Source: an uncultured Caulobacter sp. (GTDB taxonomy: Bacteria; Pseudomonadota; Alphaproteobacteria; Caulobacterales; Caulobacteraceae). From it: 64,000 nt of DNA. The notes under the pieces are model-generated. The model searched no databases. It was given only the letters and a program-made list of their open reading frames with translations, and was not told the origin of the DNA. Each line of letters starts with the position of its first letter. The stretch's first letter is position 1. Shown piece by piece: positions 17,227 through 26,147 of the stretch. Both the position numbers and the translations under genes were made by a program. The stretch is taken from contig CALALX010000062.1 in NCBI GenBank assembly GCA_937925635.1, forward strand, positions 7,625-71,624, written 5' to 3'.

Positions 17227-17268
17227 CGACGAAAAAGGGCCGGACGATCACGCCCGGCCCTTCGTCGC
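17227..17268. terminator. Bidirectional terminator between convergent genes
   Basis: A core stem of GGGCCGG (17237-17243) and CCGGCCC (17254-17260) is extended by flanking GCGACGAA / TTCGTCGC. The A-rich 5' side gives a short T-run on the minus strand. It lies between the ends of purD (plus) and the lipoprotein gene (minus) and can serve both. Confidence 0.65.
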
Positions 17269-17288
17269 TACTGCCTGCCTGGCGGCGG

Positions 17289-17696
17289 CTATTTGTCTTG
17301 CGGTTCGAGCACGACGTGCGCCGGGTTCGGCACCAGGTCCTGCGAGGCGCCGGTCACGGCGTCCACGCCGATGCCGATGAGGCCGCCGACCAGCACGTTG
17401 CCCGCGACGCCGGCCGCGCCGGCGCCCGACGTCTTGTGCGTGACCGTCACGGTCGCGGGCTTGAAGCCGGGCTTGGTGATCGTCGCGGTGAACTCGGACT
17501 TGCGCGACATCTTGATGGCGCAAGGCGTGGCCGGGCGCTGATGCCCATTGCTGGTCTCGACCTTGGCGCCAGACGGTTCGCTGGTGATCTGCCAGGCGTC
17601 GTTGGAACCGCGGGTGACGGTGGCGCAGGCTCCCAACGACAGGACGCCGGACGCAACGATGATCGCGCGCAGAACGCGCGACGGAGAGATATGCAT
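17289..17696 (-). CDS. Small lipoprotein with PEGA-like domain
   Basis: 135 residues. A signal peptide ends in the lipobox LGAC with Cys24, so the mature protein is lipid-anchored. The remainder has PSGAKVETSNG and a beta-rich segment FTATITKPGFKPATVTVTH, resembling PEGA repeats, then a Gly-rich hydrophobic stretch (AGVAGNVLVGGLIGIGVDAV) like glycine-zipper envelope proteins. Function unknown. The gene is monocistronic and convergent with purD. Confidence 0.78.
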   Translation of the reverse strand: MHISPSRVLRAIIVASGVLSLGACATVTRGSNDAWQITSEPSGAKVETSNGHQRPATPCAIKMSRKSEFTATITKPGFKPATVTVTHKTSGAGAAGVAGNVLVGGLIGIGVDAVTGASQDLVPNPAHVVLEPQDK

Positions 17697-17896
17697 GAAA
17701 TGCCCCCAAGACGATCGGAATCGATCGAGACCACTTCTGGCAGAGACCGTTCGGCATGACCAGCGACGGAACGCCGCAGAGATTGCGCCACCGCAAACCT
17801 CTCCGTGCGGGCGAGGTTCTCCTGCTTGCGCCCCGTCGCCCGATCCCTAAGATCGCGCCAACTTCAAACAAGCGTACGAAACACGGGGAAACGTCG

Positions 17897-18976
17897 ATGT
17901 CCGAAGCCGCGCCCACCGCCCAGGACCTCAACTCCGGCACCAAGCCGGTCGAGGAGCGCCACCGGATCGACGAGAGCAAGCTGGCGGACTGGCTGAAGGC
18001 GAACGTCGAAGGCTACGAAGGCCCGTTGGAAGTCCGCCAGTTCAAGGGCGGCCAGTCCAACCCGACCTACCAGCTGGTCACCCCAAACAAGAAGTACGTG
18101 CTGCGCCGCAAGCCGCCCGGCAAGCTGCTGCCCAGCGCCCACGCCGTCGACCGCGAGTTCCGGGTGATCTCGGGCCTGAACAAGGTGGGCTTCCCGGTGG
18201 CCAGGGCCTACGCGCTCTGCGAGGACGACAGCGTGCTGGGCACGATGTTCTACGTCATGGACAACGTCGAGGGCCGGATCCTCTGGGACCTGACCCTGCC
18301 CGACAGCAGCCCCGCCGAGCGTCGCGCGATCTACGAAGCCAAGATCGCCACCCTGGCCCAGCTGCACAATGTCGACTACGAGGCCATCGGCCTGGGCGAC
18401 TACGGCCGGCCGGGCAACTACTTCGCCCGCCAGATCGACCGCTGGACCAAGCAGTACAAGGCCTCCGAGACCCAGAGCATCCCGTCGATGGACCGGCTGA
18501 TCGAGTGGCTGCCGCAGACGACCCCAGCCGACGACCAGACCTCGATCGTCCACGGCGACTACCGCCTGGACAACATGATCCTGCACCCGACCGAGCCGAG
18601 GGTGATCGCGGTGCTCGACTGGGAGCTGTCGACGCTGGGCAATCCGCTGGCCGACTTCTCCTATCTGCTGATGCACTGGGTCATGCCGGGCGGCGAGCGC
18701 GCCTCGCTGGCCGGTATCGAGGACCTGAAGGCATGGGGCATCCCGACCGTCGAGGAAGCCGTCGAGCAGTACTGCCGCCTCACCGGCCGTGACGGCCTGC
18801 CCGAGCTGAACTGGTACTTCGCCTACAACATGTTCCGGCTGGCCGGCATCTGCCAGGGCATCGTCGGCCGGGTCCGCGACGGCACCGCCGCCAGCGCCCA
18901 CGCCCAGACCATGGAAGCCCGCGTCCCGGCCCTGGCCGACGCCGCGCTGGCCTTCGCGAAGAAGGCGGGAGCCTGA
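17897..18976 (+). CDS. Phosphotransferase-family (APH/ACAD10-like) kinase
   Basis: 359 residues from the ATG at 17897 with GGGGAAA upstream; the frame to 17756 is a non-conserved leader. It has the aminoglycoside-phosphotransferase/protein-kinase-like fold: FKGGQSNPTY (ATP loop), the Lys in YVLRRKPPGK, Brenner motif SIVHGDYRLDNM (catalytic Asp) and VIAVLDWELSTLGNPLADF (metal Asp). This subgroup resembles the kinase domain of ACAD10 and often sits near acyl-CoA dehydrogenases, where it is thought to phosphorylate hydroxyacyl substrates; no such neighbour is present here. It overlaps the amidohydrolase start by one base. Confidence 0.85.
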   Translation: MSEAAPTAQDLNSGTKPVEERHRIDESKLADWLKANVEGYEGPLEVRQFKGGQSNPTYQLVTPNKKYVLRRKPPGKLLPSAHAVDREFRVISGLNKVGFPVARAYALCEDDSVLGTMFYVMDNVEGRILWDLTLPDSSPAERRAIYEAKIATLAQLHNVDYEAIGLGDYGRPGNYFARQIDRWTKQYKASETQSIPSMDRLIEWLPQTTPADDQTSIVHGDYRLDNMILHPTEPRVIAVLDWELSTLGNPLADFSYLLMHWVMPGGERASLAGIEDLKAWGIPTVEEAVEQYCRLTGRDGLPELNWYFAYNMFRLAGICQGIVGRVRDGTAASAHAQTMEARVPALADAALAFAKKAGA

Positions 18977-20307
18977 TGATGACGATGACCCCGTCCAGCA
19001 AACGCCTGGCGCTCGGCCTCGTCGCCGGAGTCGCCCTGACCGCGATCGGCCTCGGCCTAGCCCAGGCGCGCCAGACGCCCGCCGCCCCGGCCGCCACCTG
19101 TGTCCAGGCCGGCCGCCTTCTCGCCGACCCCGCGAGCGGGAAGATCGAGACCGAGCGGACGCTGGTCGTCCAGGACGGCAGGATCGTCCGCATTGACGCC
19201 GGCTTCGTCTCGGACGGCTGTGAGACGGTCGTCGACCTTAAGGACAGCTTCGTGCTGCCGGGTCTGATCGACAGCCACGTCCATCTGACCAGCGAGAACG
19301 GCCCCAACCAGCGGATCGAGCGCTTCACCAAGACCAAGTCCGACCTGGCGCTCGACGGCGCCTGGTACGCGATGAAGACGCTCAAGGCCGGCTTCACCAC
19401 CGTCGCCGACCTCGGCGGCCCGAACGAGTCCGTCTTCGCCCTGCGCGATGCGATCAAGGCCGGTCGCGTGGCGGGCCCGCGGATCATCGCCGCCGGTTCG
19501 CCAATCTCCGTCCATGGCGGCCACGGCGATCCCGGCAACGGCATGCCGGAGGAGCTGGTCCACGTCTATCGGCCGAGCTCCGTCTGTTCCGGCGCCGACG
19601 ACTGCCGCCGCGCGGTGCGCGAGCAGGTGCGGGCCGGCGCCGACATCATCAAGATCACCGCCACCGGCGGCGTCCTCTCGCCGACGGCCGCGGGCCTGGC
19701 CAAGCAGTTCTCGGACGATGAGCTGAAGGCGATCGTCGAGACCGCCCATTCGATGGGACGCAAGGTCACCGCGCACGCCCACGGCGTCGACGGCATCAAC
19801 GCCTTCCTGCGCGCCGGCGGCGATTCCATCGAACACGGCACCTATGTCGACCCGGAGTCGATCAAGCTGTTCAAGGCCAGCGGCGCCTGGCTGGTGCCGA
19901 CCCTGATGGCCGGCGACTTCGTGGTCCGCGAGGCCAGCAAGCCGAACACCTACCTGCTGCCCGCCCAGCGCGACAAGGCGCTGATCGCCGGACCGCTGAT
20001 GATCGACATGACCCGCCGCGCCTACCAGGGCGGGGTCCGGATCGCCTTCGGCACCGACACCGGGGTTTCCGCCCACGGCGACAACGCCGGCGAGTTCGCG
20101 CTGATGGTCAAGGCCGGCTTCTCGCCGATCGACGCCATCCGCTCGGCCACGGTCGGCGCCGCCGAACACTTCGGCCTGCAGGGTCTGATCGGGGCGCTGA
20201 AGCCCGGCATGCAGGCCGACCTCATCGCCGTGAAGGGCGACCCGCTGACCGACGTGACCGAGTTGACGCGGGTGACCTTCGTGATGAAGGGCGGCGTGGT
20301 TTACTGA
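18976..20307 (+). CDS. Exported metal-dependent amidohydrolase (Xaa-Pro dipeptidase-like)
   Basis: 443 residues with a signal peptide (to about residue 31, ending AQA-R). TIM-barrel amidohydrolase motifs: metal pair DSHVHLTS (about 98-105), probable bridging Lys in IIKITATGGV, His ligands in AHAHG and IEHGT, and Asp in FGTDTG. Related Caulobacter and environmental enzymes cleave Xaa-Arg/Lys/Pro-type dipeptides, so periplasmic dipeptide cleavage is likely; the substrate is not proven. The start overlaps the upstream kinase stop (TGATG). A weak hairpin at 20317-20336 lies before convergent lpxK. Confidence 0.87.
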   Translation: MMTMTPSSKRLALGLVAGVALTAIGLGLAQARQTPAAPAATCVQAGRLLADPASGKIETERTLVVQDGRIVRIDAGFVSDGCETVVDLKDSFVLPGLIDSHVHLTSENGPNQRIERFTKTKSDLALDGAWYAMKTLKAGFTTVADLGGPNESVFALRDAIKAGRVAGPRIIAAGSPISVHGGHGDPGNGMPEELVHVYRPSSVCSGADDCRRAVREQVRAGADIIKITATGGVLSPTAAGLAKQFSDDELKAIVETAHSMGRKVTAHAHGVDGINAFLRAGGDSIEHGTYVDPESIKLFKASGAWLVPTLMAGDFVVREASKPNTYLLPAQRDKALIAGPLMIDMTRRAYQGGVRIAFGTDTGVSAHGDNAGEFALMVKAGFSPIDAIRSATVGAAEHFGLQGLIGALKPGMQADLIAVKGDPLTDVTELTRVTFVMKGGVVY

Positions 20308-20338
20308 TCCCAGGCGCCTCTCCCTTTTGAGAGAGGAT

Positions 20339-21340
20339 TTAGAAGGTCGCCAGCAGCGCCTGAACCGCCGCCTCGTCCTCGAAGGTCGCCTTCACCGGCC
20401 ACATCGCGACCCGTGACCGCCACGCGGCGGGCAGGCGGACCCAGTCCTTCTCGGTGGTGACCAGCCCCGCGCCGAAGTCCTCGGCCCGGCGCTGGAGCGC
20501 CCGCAGCGTCGCCTCGTCGAAGGCGCCGTGGTCGGGAAACGGCGCGAAATCCCTGAGGTCGCAGCCAGCGGCGATCAGGGCGCGCTCGACCTTCCACGGC
20601 TTGCCGACGCCGGCGAAGCCGACCTGCGGACCGGCTGGAGGCGGTGCGACCGGCTCAAGGCGGGCGATCAGCACCGGCGTGCCTTCGAACTGGGCCAGCA
20701 GCTCCGGATCGGGCTGAGGCAGGTCGGCCGGCAGCAGCAGCACGACCGCGTCGGCGCGGGCCAGGCCGACCTTCAGCGGCTCGCGCATCGGCCCGGCCGG
20801 GAACACCCGGCCGTCGCCGAAGGGCCACTCGTTCCCCCGCGTCTCGCCGTCGACGACGACCAGCGACAGGGTCTTCTTCAGCGACGGGTTCTGGTGGCCG
20901 TCGTCCATGACCACGACGCCGGCGCCGGCCGCCTTCGCGGCCTTCGCCCCCGCCGGCCGATCCGCGCTGATCCACATCGGATAGTCGTGCGCCAGCATCA
21001 GCGGCTCGTCGCCGACGTCGGCGGCGGCGTGGACCGTCGGGTCGACGCGGTGCACGCCCTTCAACGCGCCGCCATAGCCGCGCGAGAGGCCGTGAGCGGC
21101 CAGGCCCCGCGCGGTCAGCAGCCGCAGCAGCTCGCGCACGACCGGCGTCTTGCCCGTGCCGCCGGCGGTGAGATTGCCGACGCAGATCACCGGCACGCCG
21201 GCGTCCTCGGGAACGGTCCGGGCGATCCGGTCCGCTGTCACCGCCGCCCAGATCCAGCCCAGCGGCGTCAGCAACGCGCGGCGCAGCCGGCCCGGCGACC
21301 GGTCGCGGACGTACCACCAACGCGGCGTCGACAGCTTCAT
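20339..21340 (-). CDS. lpxK: Tetraacyldisaccharide 4'-kinase LpxK
   Basis: 333 residues. P-loop GNLTAGGTGKTP (55-66), followed by HGLSRGYGG, DVGDEPLMLA and the metal/ATP motif VVMDDGHQNPSL. LpxK phosphorylates the 4' position of the lipid A disaccharide at the inner membrane, the sixth Raetz-pathway step. An N-terminal hydrophobic segment (LLTPLGWIWAAVTA) anchors it. The ATG overlaps the waaA stop by 4 nt. It is the distal gene of the lipid A operon msbA-DUF374-CDF-waaA-lpxK. Confidence 0.95.
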   Translation of the reverse strand: MKLSTPRWWYVRDRSPGRLRRALLTPLGWIWAAVTADRIARTVPEDAGVPVICVGNLTAGGTGKTPVVRELLRLLTARGLAAHGLSRGYGGALKGVHRVDPTVHAAADVGDEPLMLAHDYPMWISADRPAGAKAAKAAGAGVVVMDDGHQNPSLKKTLSLVVVDGETRGNEWPFGDGRVFPAGPMREPLKVGLARADAVVLLLPADLPQPDPELLAQFEGTPVLIARLEPVAPPPAGPQVGFAGVGKPWKVERALIAAGCDLRDFAPFPDHGAFDEATLRALQRRAEDFGAGLVTTEKDWVRLPAAWRSRVAMWPVKATFEDEAAVQALLATF

Positions 21341-22653
21341 GGCAACAGCGGCTCCAGCTGAATCCAGGCGTCCTCAAGCGCGGCGGACGTCTTCGCCGCG
21401 TAGTCGCGCGCCGCCTCGCCGATGCGCTTCGCCCGCGCTGGATCAGCCAGCAGCTCGTGCATCAGGCGCGTCAGGTCGGCCTCCGTCCCGGCCTGCAGCG
21501 CCGCGGGCCCGCCCGCCAGCATCTCGGCGAAGACGTCGCTGAAGTTGAAGGCCCATCCGCCGGTGATCACAGGCACGCCGAGCCGCGCGGGTTCGAGTGG
21601 ATTATGCCCCCCGATCCCGGCGACGAAACTGCCGCCCATCACGGCCACCGCGGCGAGCCGGAACCACAGGCCCATCTCGCCCAGGGTGTCGGCCAGGTAG
21701 ACGCGGGTCTCCCCGGTGACCGGCTCGCCGGCCGAACGCTGCGCCACGGCGACGCCTTGGGTCCTCAGCCAGGCAGCGATCTCGCCCCCCCGCTCCGGAT
21801 GGCGCGGCGCCACGATCAGCAGCGGCGGCTCGCCGGGCGGCGGCGGCAGTCTCGAGAAGGCCGAGTTGATGAGCGCCTCTTCGTGCGGGTGGGTGCTGGC
21901 GGCGACGACGACCTTGCGGTCGCCGATCTCGGCCTTCATCCGCGCCAGCTCGGTCTCGTCGCAGCCGAGCGGATCGCCGACATGCTTCAGGTTCACCAGC
22001 GGTCCGGGGGCGACGTACTTCGCCAGCCGGTCAGCGCTGGCGCGGTCCTGCGGCAGCATGCGGTCGAACGCCCTGAGCACGGTCTTGGCCAGACCCGGCG
22101 CCCGGCTCCAGCCCTTCGCCGTCTTTTCCGTAATCCGCGCCGACAGCAGCACCATCTTCGCCCCCTGCGCCTTGGCGCCGAGGATCAGGTTCGGCCAGAA
22201 CTCGCTCTCGACGAAGATCGCCAGGTCGGGCCGCCAGTGCTCGAGGAAGCGGCCCGACGCGCCCGGCGTGTCCAGCGGCGCGTACTGATGGATGGCCCCG
22301 TCCGGCAGCCGTTTGCCCAGCAGTTCGGCCGAGGTGACCGTGCCCGAGGTGACCAGCACCGTGGTCTCCGGCCGCCGCTGGCGCAGGCGCTGGATCAAGG
22401 GCAGCACCGACAGGCTCTCGCCGACGCTGACGGCGTGGATCCAGACCAGCGGCCCCTCCGGCCGCTCGGCCGAGGCCACGCCCAGCCGCTCGTCGTGACG
22501 GACCGGGTCTTCCTTCCCGCGCCGCGAGCGGTCGACCAGGATGCCGGGCGTGAACGGCTCCAGCAGCGCCACGCCGAGCCGATAGAGGGTCAGGGACAGC
22601 GGCAAGCGGTCAGACCACGTCGGCGGAAGCGAGGTGGCAGGGATGTCCGCCAT
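21337..22653 (-). CDS. waaA: Kdo transferase WaaA (KdtA)
   Basis: About 438 residues from the ATG at 22653. An N-terminal helix (LTLYRLGVALLEPF) precedes the conserved IHAVSVGES, the acceptor-side catalytic segment FVESEFWPNLI, LLSARITEKT, and the donor-site motifs VAASTHPHEE and GGHNPLEPARLGVPVI. It transfers Kdo from CMP-Kdo to lipid IVA. The chosen ATG makes the gene overlap the end of the CDF gene by 44 nt. A TTG just after the CDF stop would remove the overlap and about 15 poorly conserved residues, so the start is uncertain. Confidence 0.93.
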   Translation of the reverse strand: MADIPATSLPPTWSDRLPLSLTLYRLGVALLEPFTPGILVDRSRRGKEDPVRHDERLGVASAERPEGPLVWIHAVSVGESLSVLPLIQRLRQRRPETTVLVTSGTVTSAELLGKRLPDGAIHQYAPLDTPGASGRFLEHWRPDLAIFVESEFWPNLILGAKAQGAKMVLLSARITEKTAKGWSRAPGLAKTVLRAFDRMLPQDRASADRLAKYVAPGPLVNLKHVGDPLGCDETELARMKAEIGDRKVVVAASTHPHEEALINSAFSRLPPPPGEPPLLIVAPRHPERGGEIAAWLRTQGVAVAQRSAGEPVTGETRVYLADTLGEMGLWFRLAAVAVMGGSFVAGIGGHNPLEPARLGVPVITGGWAFNFSDVFAEMLAGGPAALQAGTEADLTRLMHELLADPARAKRIGEAARDYAAKTSAALEDAWIQLEPLLP

Positions 22654-23578
22654 CGCCGGTCTCGACCTGCACGGTCGGATGGCCGATGCCGAACCTGTCC
22701 TGCAGGCCGTGCGCGACATCGTGCAGGAAAGCGTCGCAATCGGCGTTGTCGGGCCGGATCAGGTGGGCGGTCAGGGCCGTCTCGGTCGTGCTCATCGCCC
22801 AGATGTGCAGGTCGTGGACCTCGGTCACCCCCGGTCGCTCGGCCAGCCAGGCCTTCACCGCCGCGGGGTCGACGCCGCGCGGCGCGGCGTCGAGGGCGAG
22901 GTCGAGGGAGTCCCGCAGCAGGCTCCAGGTTCCGATCACGATGACCAGGGCGATCAGCAGGCTCACCGCCGGGTCGACCCATAGCCAGCCGGTGAAGAAG
23001 ATCAGCGCTCCGGCCGCCACCACGCCGAGCGACACCGCCGCGTCGGCGGCCATGTGCAGGAAGGCGCCGCGAACGTTGAGGTCGTGATGTCCCTTCATGA
23101 ACATCAGGGCCGTGGCCGTGTTGATGAGCACGCCAATGGCGGCGACCATCATCACCGGCCCGGGCTGCACCGGGTCCGGCGAGCCGAAGCGGCGGATGGC
23201 CTCCCAGACGATCATGCCGACCGCAACCAGCAGCAATCCGGCATTGGCCAGCGACGCCAGGATCGTGCCTTTGCGATAGCCGTAGGTGCGACGCAGGGTC
23301 GGCGCCCGCTTGGCCATGCCGGCGGCCGCCCAGGCCAGCAGCAGGCTCAGCACGTCGGAGAGATTGTGCCCGGCGTCCGCCAGCAGGGCCAGCGAACCGG
23401 TCCATAGCCCGGCGGCCGCCTCGGTCGCGACGAAGGCGATGTTCAGCCCGGCGCCGATCGCGAACGCACGGCCGAAGTCGGCGGGGGCGTGACTGTGGCC
23501 ATGATGCCCATGGCCATGGCCGTGCCCGCCGTGACCATGCCCGTGATCGTGATCGTGCTCGTGGCCGTCGTGCGCCAT
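22610..23578 (-). CDS. Cation diffusion facilitator (CzcD/ZitB-like)
   Basis: 322 residues. The first 31 are a His/Gly/Asp metal-binding tail (HDHDHGHGHGGHGHG...). Six membrane helices follow, with the intramembrane Zn site in LLADAGHNLSDV and HMAADAAVS, then a cytoplasmic ferredoxin-like domain with VHDLHIWAMS. It exports Zn, Cd or Co in exchange for protons. Its place between DUF374 and waaA in a lipid A operon is unusual and may reflect metal supply to envelope enzymes or only chance. Confidence 0.92.
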   Translation of the reverse strand: MAHDGHEHDHDHGHGHGGHGHGHGHHGHSHAPADFGRAFAIGAGLNIAFVATEAAAGLWTGSLALLADAGHNLSDVLSLLLAWAAAGMAKRAPTLRRTYGYRKGTILASLANAGLLLVAVGMIVWEAIRRFGSPDPVQPGPVMMVAAIGVLINTATALMFMKGHHDLNVRGAFLHMAADAAVSLGVVAAGALIFFTGWLWVDPAVSLLIALVIVIGTWSLLRDSLDLALDAAPRGVDPAAVKAWLAERPGVTEVHDLHIWAMSTTETALTAHLIRPDNADCDAFLHDVAHGLQDRFGIGHPTVQVETGDGGHPCHLASADVV

Positions 23579-23589
23579 GGCTCAGGGTC

Positions 23590-24291
23590 TCACTCGCCGA
23601 CCGGACCGTCCAGCAGGGCTTCCGCCCGCTGCGTCGCCGCCGTCAGCCGCCGCGCCCATTCGACATTCAGGGCGTCCAGATCATCGTCGCGGCCGGCATA
23701 GACCGGACCGTCCCACACCATCGCGCCCTTCGAGAAAGGCAGCGGGATCACCGTCCTGTCCCAGCTGCCGATGCGGAGGCAGGGCTTGCTGGCCAGCCCG
23801 ACGAAGATCACCGGCGCGCCGGTGACGCGGGCCAGGGTCGGCGTTCCCGACTGCATGACCTCGACCGGCCCGCGCGGACCGTCCGGCGTGATGGCGATGC
23901 CGCCTCCGCCCTTCACCCATTTGATCATGTCGCGAAAGGCCTGTTCGCCGTGCTTGTTCTTGCCCGGGTCGGACGACTTTTTCGACGAGCCGCGGATGGC
24001 CGGGAAGCCGATCTGCTGGACGGTGAGGGCGATGAACTCGCCGTCGGCCGAGCGCGAGATCAGGGCGCGCATGTCCTGCTTGTCCGGTCCTTGAGGCCAG
24101 CTTTGCGGAGCGAGGGGAATACGGGCATGCCAAAAGCAGAGGATGACCCCGCCGCCGCCGGCCCACACGGCCTGCGCCTTGTCCTGCCCCTCTCGCGTCC
24201 AGCGCAGGGTCGCGTAGCAGAGCCTCAGCCAGGTGGCGAAGATGAAGGCCAGCGTGTGCTGCACGGCGGCGGATCGGAAGAAGGCCTTCAA
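23590..24291 (-). CDS. DUF374 lysophospholipid acyltransferase-family protein
   Basis: 233 residues. An N-terminal hydrophobic helix (TLAFIFATWLRLCYATL) and an LPLAT-like fold with ILCFWHARIPLAP (catalytic His), AIRGSSKK (substrate Gly/Ser) and AITPDGPRGP. DUF374 proteins sit beside waaA and lpxK in many alphaproteobacteria and are proposed to acylate lipid A or its precursors; the exact donor and position are not established. It lies 1 nt after the msbA-like gene and 11 nt before the CDF gene, so it is inside the operon. Confidence 0.85.
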   Translation of the reverse strand: MKAFFRSAAVQHTLAFIFATWLRLCYATLRWTREGQDKAQAVWAGGGGVILCFWHARIPLAPQSWPQGPDKQDMRALISRSADGEFIALTVQQIGFPAIRGSSKKSSDPGKNKHGEQAFRDMIKWVKGGGGIAITPDGPRGPVEVMQSGTPTLARVTGAPVIFVGLASKPCLRIGSWDRTVIPLPFSKGAMVWDGPVYAGRDDDLDALNVEWARRLTAATQRAEALLDGPVGE

Positions 24292-24292
24292 C

Positions 24293-26071
24293 TCAGGAGG
24301 CTCCGGCGGGAACGGTTTCGAGATCCTGCGCCTTGGCGAGGCGCGCGTAGAGACCGCCGCGCTTCCGGATCAGCGCGCCGTGGGGGCCCTGTTCGACAAC
24401 CCGCCCCCTGTCGATGACATAGATGCGGTCGGCGCCCTTCACGGTCGACAGGCGGTGGGCGATGACGATGGTCGTACGGCCGGTCATCAGCCGGTCTAGG
24501 GCCGCCTGCACCTGGGCCTCGCTCTCGGTGTCGAGGGCGCTGGTCGCCTCGTCGAGCAGCAGGATCGGGGCGTCCTTCAGGAAGGCGCGGGCGATGGCGA
24601 TCCGCTGACGCTGGCCGCCGCTGAGGCGCGAGGCGGCCTCGCCGACCACGGTGTCGTAGCCCTCCGGAAACGCGACGATGAAGTCGTGGGCCGCGGCGCG
24701 CCGGGCGGCCTCCTCGATCTGCGCGTCCGAGGCGTCGGGCCGGGCGTAGGCGATGTTGGCGCGGATGGTGTCGTCGAACAGGAACGGCTCCTGGGTGACC
24801 AGGGCGATCCGCTCGCGCAGGCGGGCGATTTCCGCCTCGCGCACGTCGACCCCGTCGAGCGTCACGCTGCCCTCCGTGACATCGTAGAAGCGCGGGATCA
24901 GCGACAGCACCGTGCTCTTGCCGCCGCCGGACGGGCCGACCAGTGCGACCATTTCACCCTTGCGGGCTTCCAGGGTCACATTCTCCAGCACCGGCGGGCC
25001 TCCGGCGTAGGCGAAGGCGACGCCGTCCAGCCGGACATGGCCTTCGGTGCGGGCCGGCAGGGGCCGCGGACTGTCGAGCTCGACCACCTCGGGCTCGACG
25101 TCCATGGCCGAGAACAGGCGCCGGGCCGCGGTGGAGCCTTCGGTGAAGATGGTCTGCAGGTTGGCCAGCTGGCGCAGCGACTGGGCGGCCATCATCAGCG
25201 CCAGGATGAACTCGGTCAGCGAGCCGGCGCTGATGCCGCCGTGCTGGGCGCGCCAGCCGGCGTAGAGGAAGACGGCCGCCACCACGACCATGCTCATCAG
25301 CTCGGTCACCGGCGCGGCCCGGGAGCGGGCGTTGGAGCCCTTGATCAGATGTCGCTGGCGACGCTTCACCACCTCGGCGACGCGGGCTTCCTCATAGTCC
25401 TCGCGGTTCTCCATCTTGACGATGCGGATGCCGTCCAGCGCCTCCATGATCGCCGTCGCCAGGGCCGAGGTCTCGCCCATCGCGCCGCGCGTCGCCTTCC
25501 GGCTGCGTTTGGAGAAGCGCCGCATCAGCAGACTGGCCAGCGGCGCGACCGTGATCACGCCGACGGTCAGCCACAGGTCGTTGCGGCCCATGGTGACCAG
25601 GGCGCCAAGCACGATCAGGGTCTCGCGGGCGTAGTTGACCACGCCGCTGGTCGAGGCCTCGCGGATCAGCCCCGCGTCATAGAGCATCGAGGCGACATAC
25701 GAGCCCGTATGCGTGGTCTTCAGTCGCGCCAGGTCGGCGCGGATCAGCCGGCCGAACAGCTGCACCTGCACAGCCCCGACGACGCCGTTGCCGATGCGGT
25801 TGATCAGGGTCGACTGCAGCACCTGAAGCAGCGTGCGGGCCAGGGCCAGGGCGATGATCGTGCCGGGGATGATCCACAGCAGGCTCGGGTTTCGCGCCGT
25901 GACCAGGTCGTCGATCGCCGGTCGGATCATCTGCAGCAGCTTGGTGTTCACCGCCGCGATCAGGGCCGCGCAGACCAGGGCGACCACGAGGCCCGGCCAC
26001 TGCGGCCGGAGGTACTCGCGCCAGACCCTCGCCATCAGGGCGCGGCTGGAAAGTTCGGGAGGCGCGGACAT
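24293..26071 (-). CDS. MsbA-like lipid A flippase (ABC transporter)
   Basis: 592 residues: a six-helix ABC-1 exporter domain (about 20-320), then an ATPase with Walker A GPSGGGKST, Q-loop VTQEPFLFDD, signature LSGGQRQRIAIARAF, Walker B ILLLDEATSALD and H-loop VIAHRLS. A fused half-transporter works as a homodimer. Leading an operon with DUF374, waaA and lpxK makes flipping of lipid A-core across the inner membrane its likely job. The ATG at 26071 lies 77 nt from the divergent phosphatase gene, so the two probably share a promoter region. Confidence 0.9.
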   Translation of the reverse strand: MSAPPELSSRALMARVWREYLRPQWPGLVVALVCAALIAAVNTKLLQMIRPAIDDLVTARNPSLLWIIPGTIIALALARTLLQVLQSTLINRIGNGVVGAVQVQLFGRLIRADLARLKTTHTGSYVASMLYDAGLIREASTSGVVNYARETLIVLGALVTMGRNDLWLTVGVITVAPLASLLMRRFSKRSRKATRGAMGETSALATAIMEALDGIRIVKMENREDYEEARVAEVVKRRQRHLIKGSNARSRAAPVTELMSMVVVAAVFLYAGWRAQHGGISAGSLTEFILALMMAAQSLRQLANLQTIFTEGSTAARRLFSAMDVEPEVVELDSPRPLPARTEGHVRLDGVAFAYAGGPPVLENVTLEARKGEMVALVGPSGGGKSTVLSLIPRFYDVTEGSVTLDGVDVREAEIARLRERIALVTQEPFLFDDTIRANIAYARPDASDAQIEEAARRAAAHDFIVAFPEGYDTVVGEAASRLSGGQRQRIAIARAFLKDAPILLLDEATSALDTESEAQVQAALDRLMTGRTTIVIAHRLSTVKGADRIYVIDRGRVVEQGPHGALIRKRGGLYARLAKAQDLETVPAGAS

Positions 26072-26147
26072 CGGTTCGCGAATCGACCTTGGGGTTTGCG
26101 TTCCAGGCTAGGGGCCCTACTTAGGACGCTCTTTGAGGGAGCGCCAC

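Noticed and set aside
23508..23560. A run of CAT/GGC-type repeats at the start of the CDF gene, possibly a misassembly
   Set aside because: It encodes the His-rich metal-binding N-terminus usual in CzcD/ZitB-type exporters, and the frame stays open.
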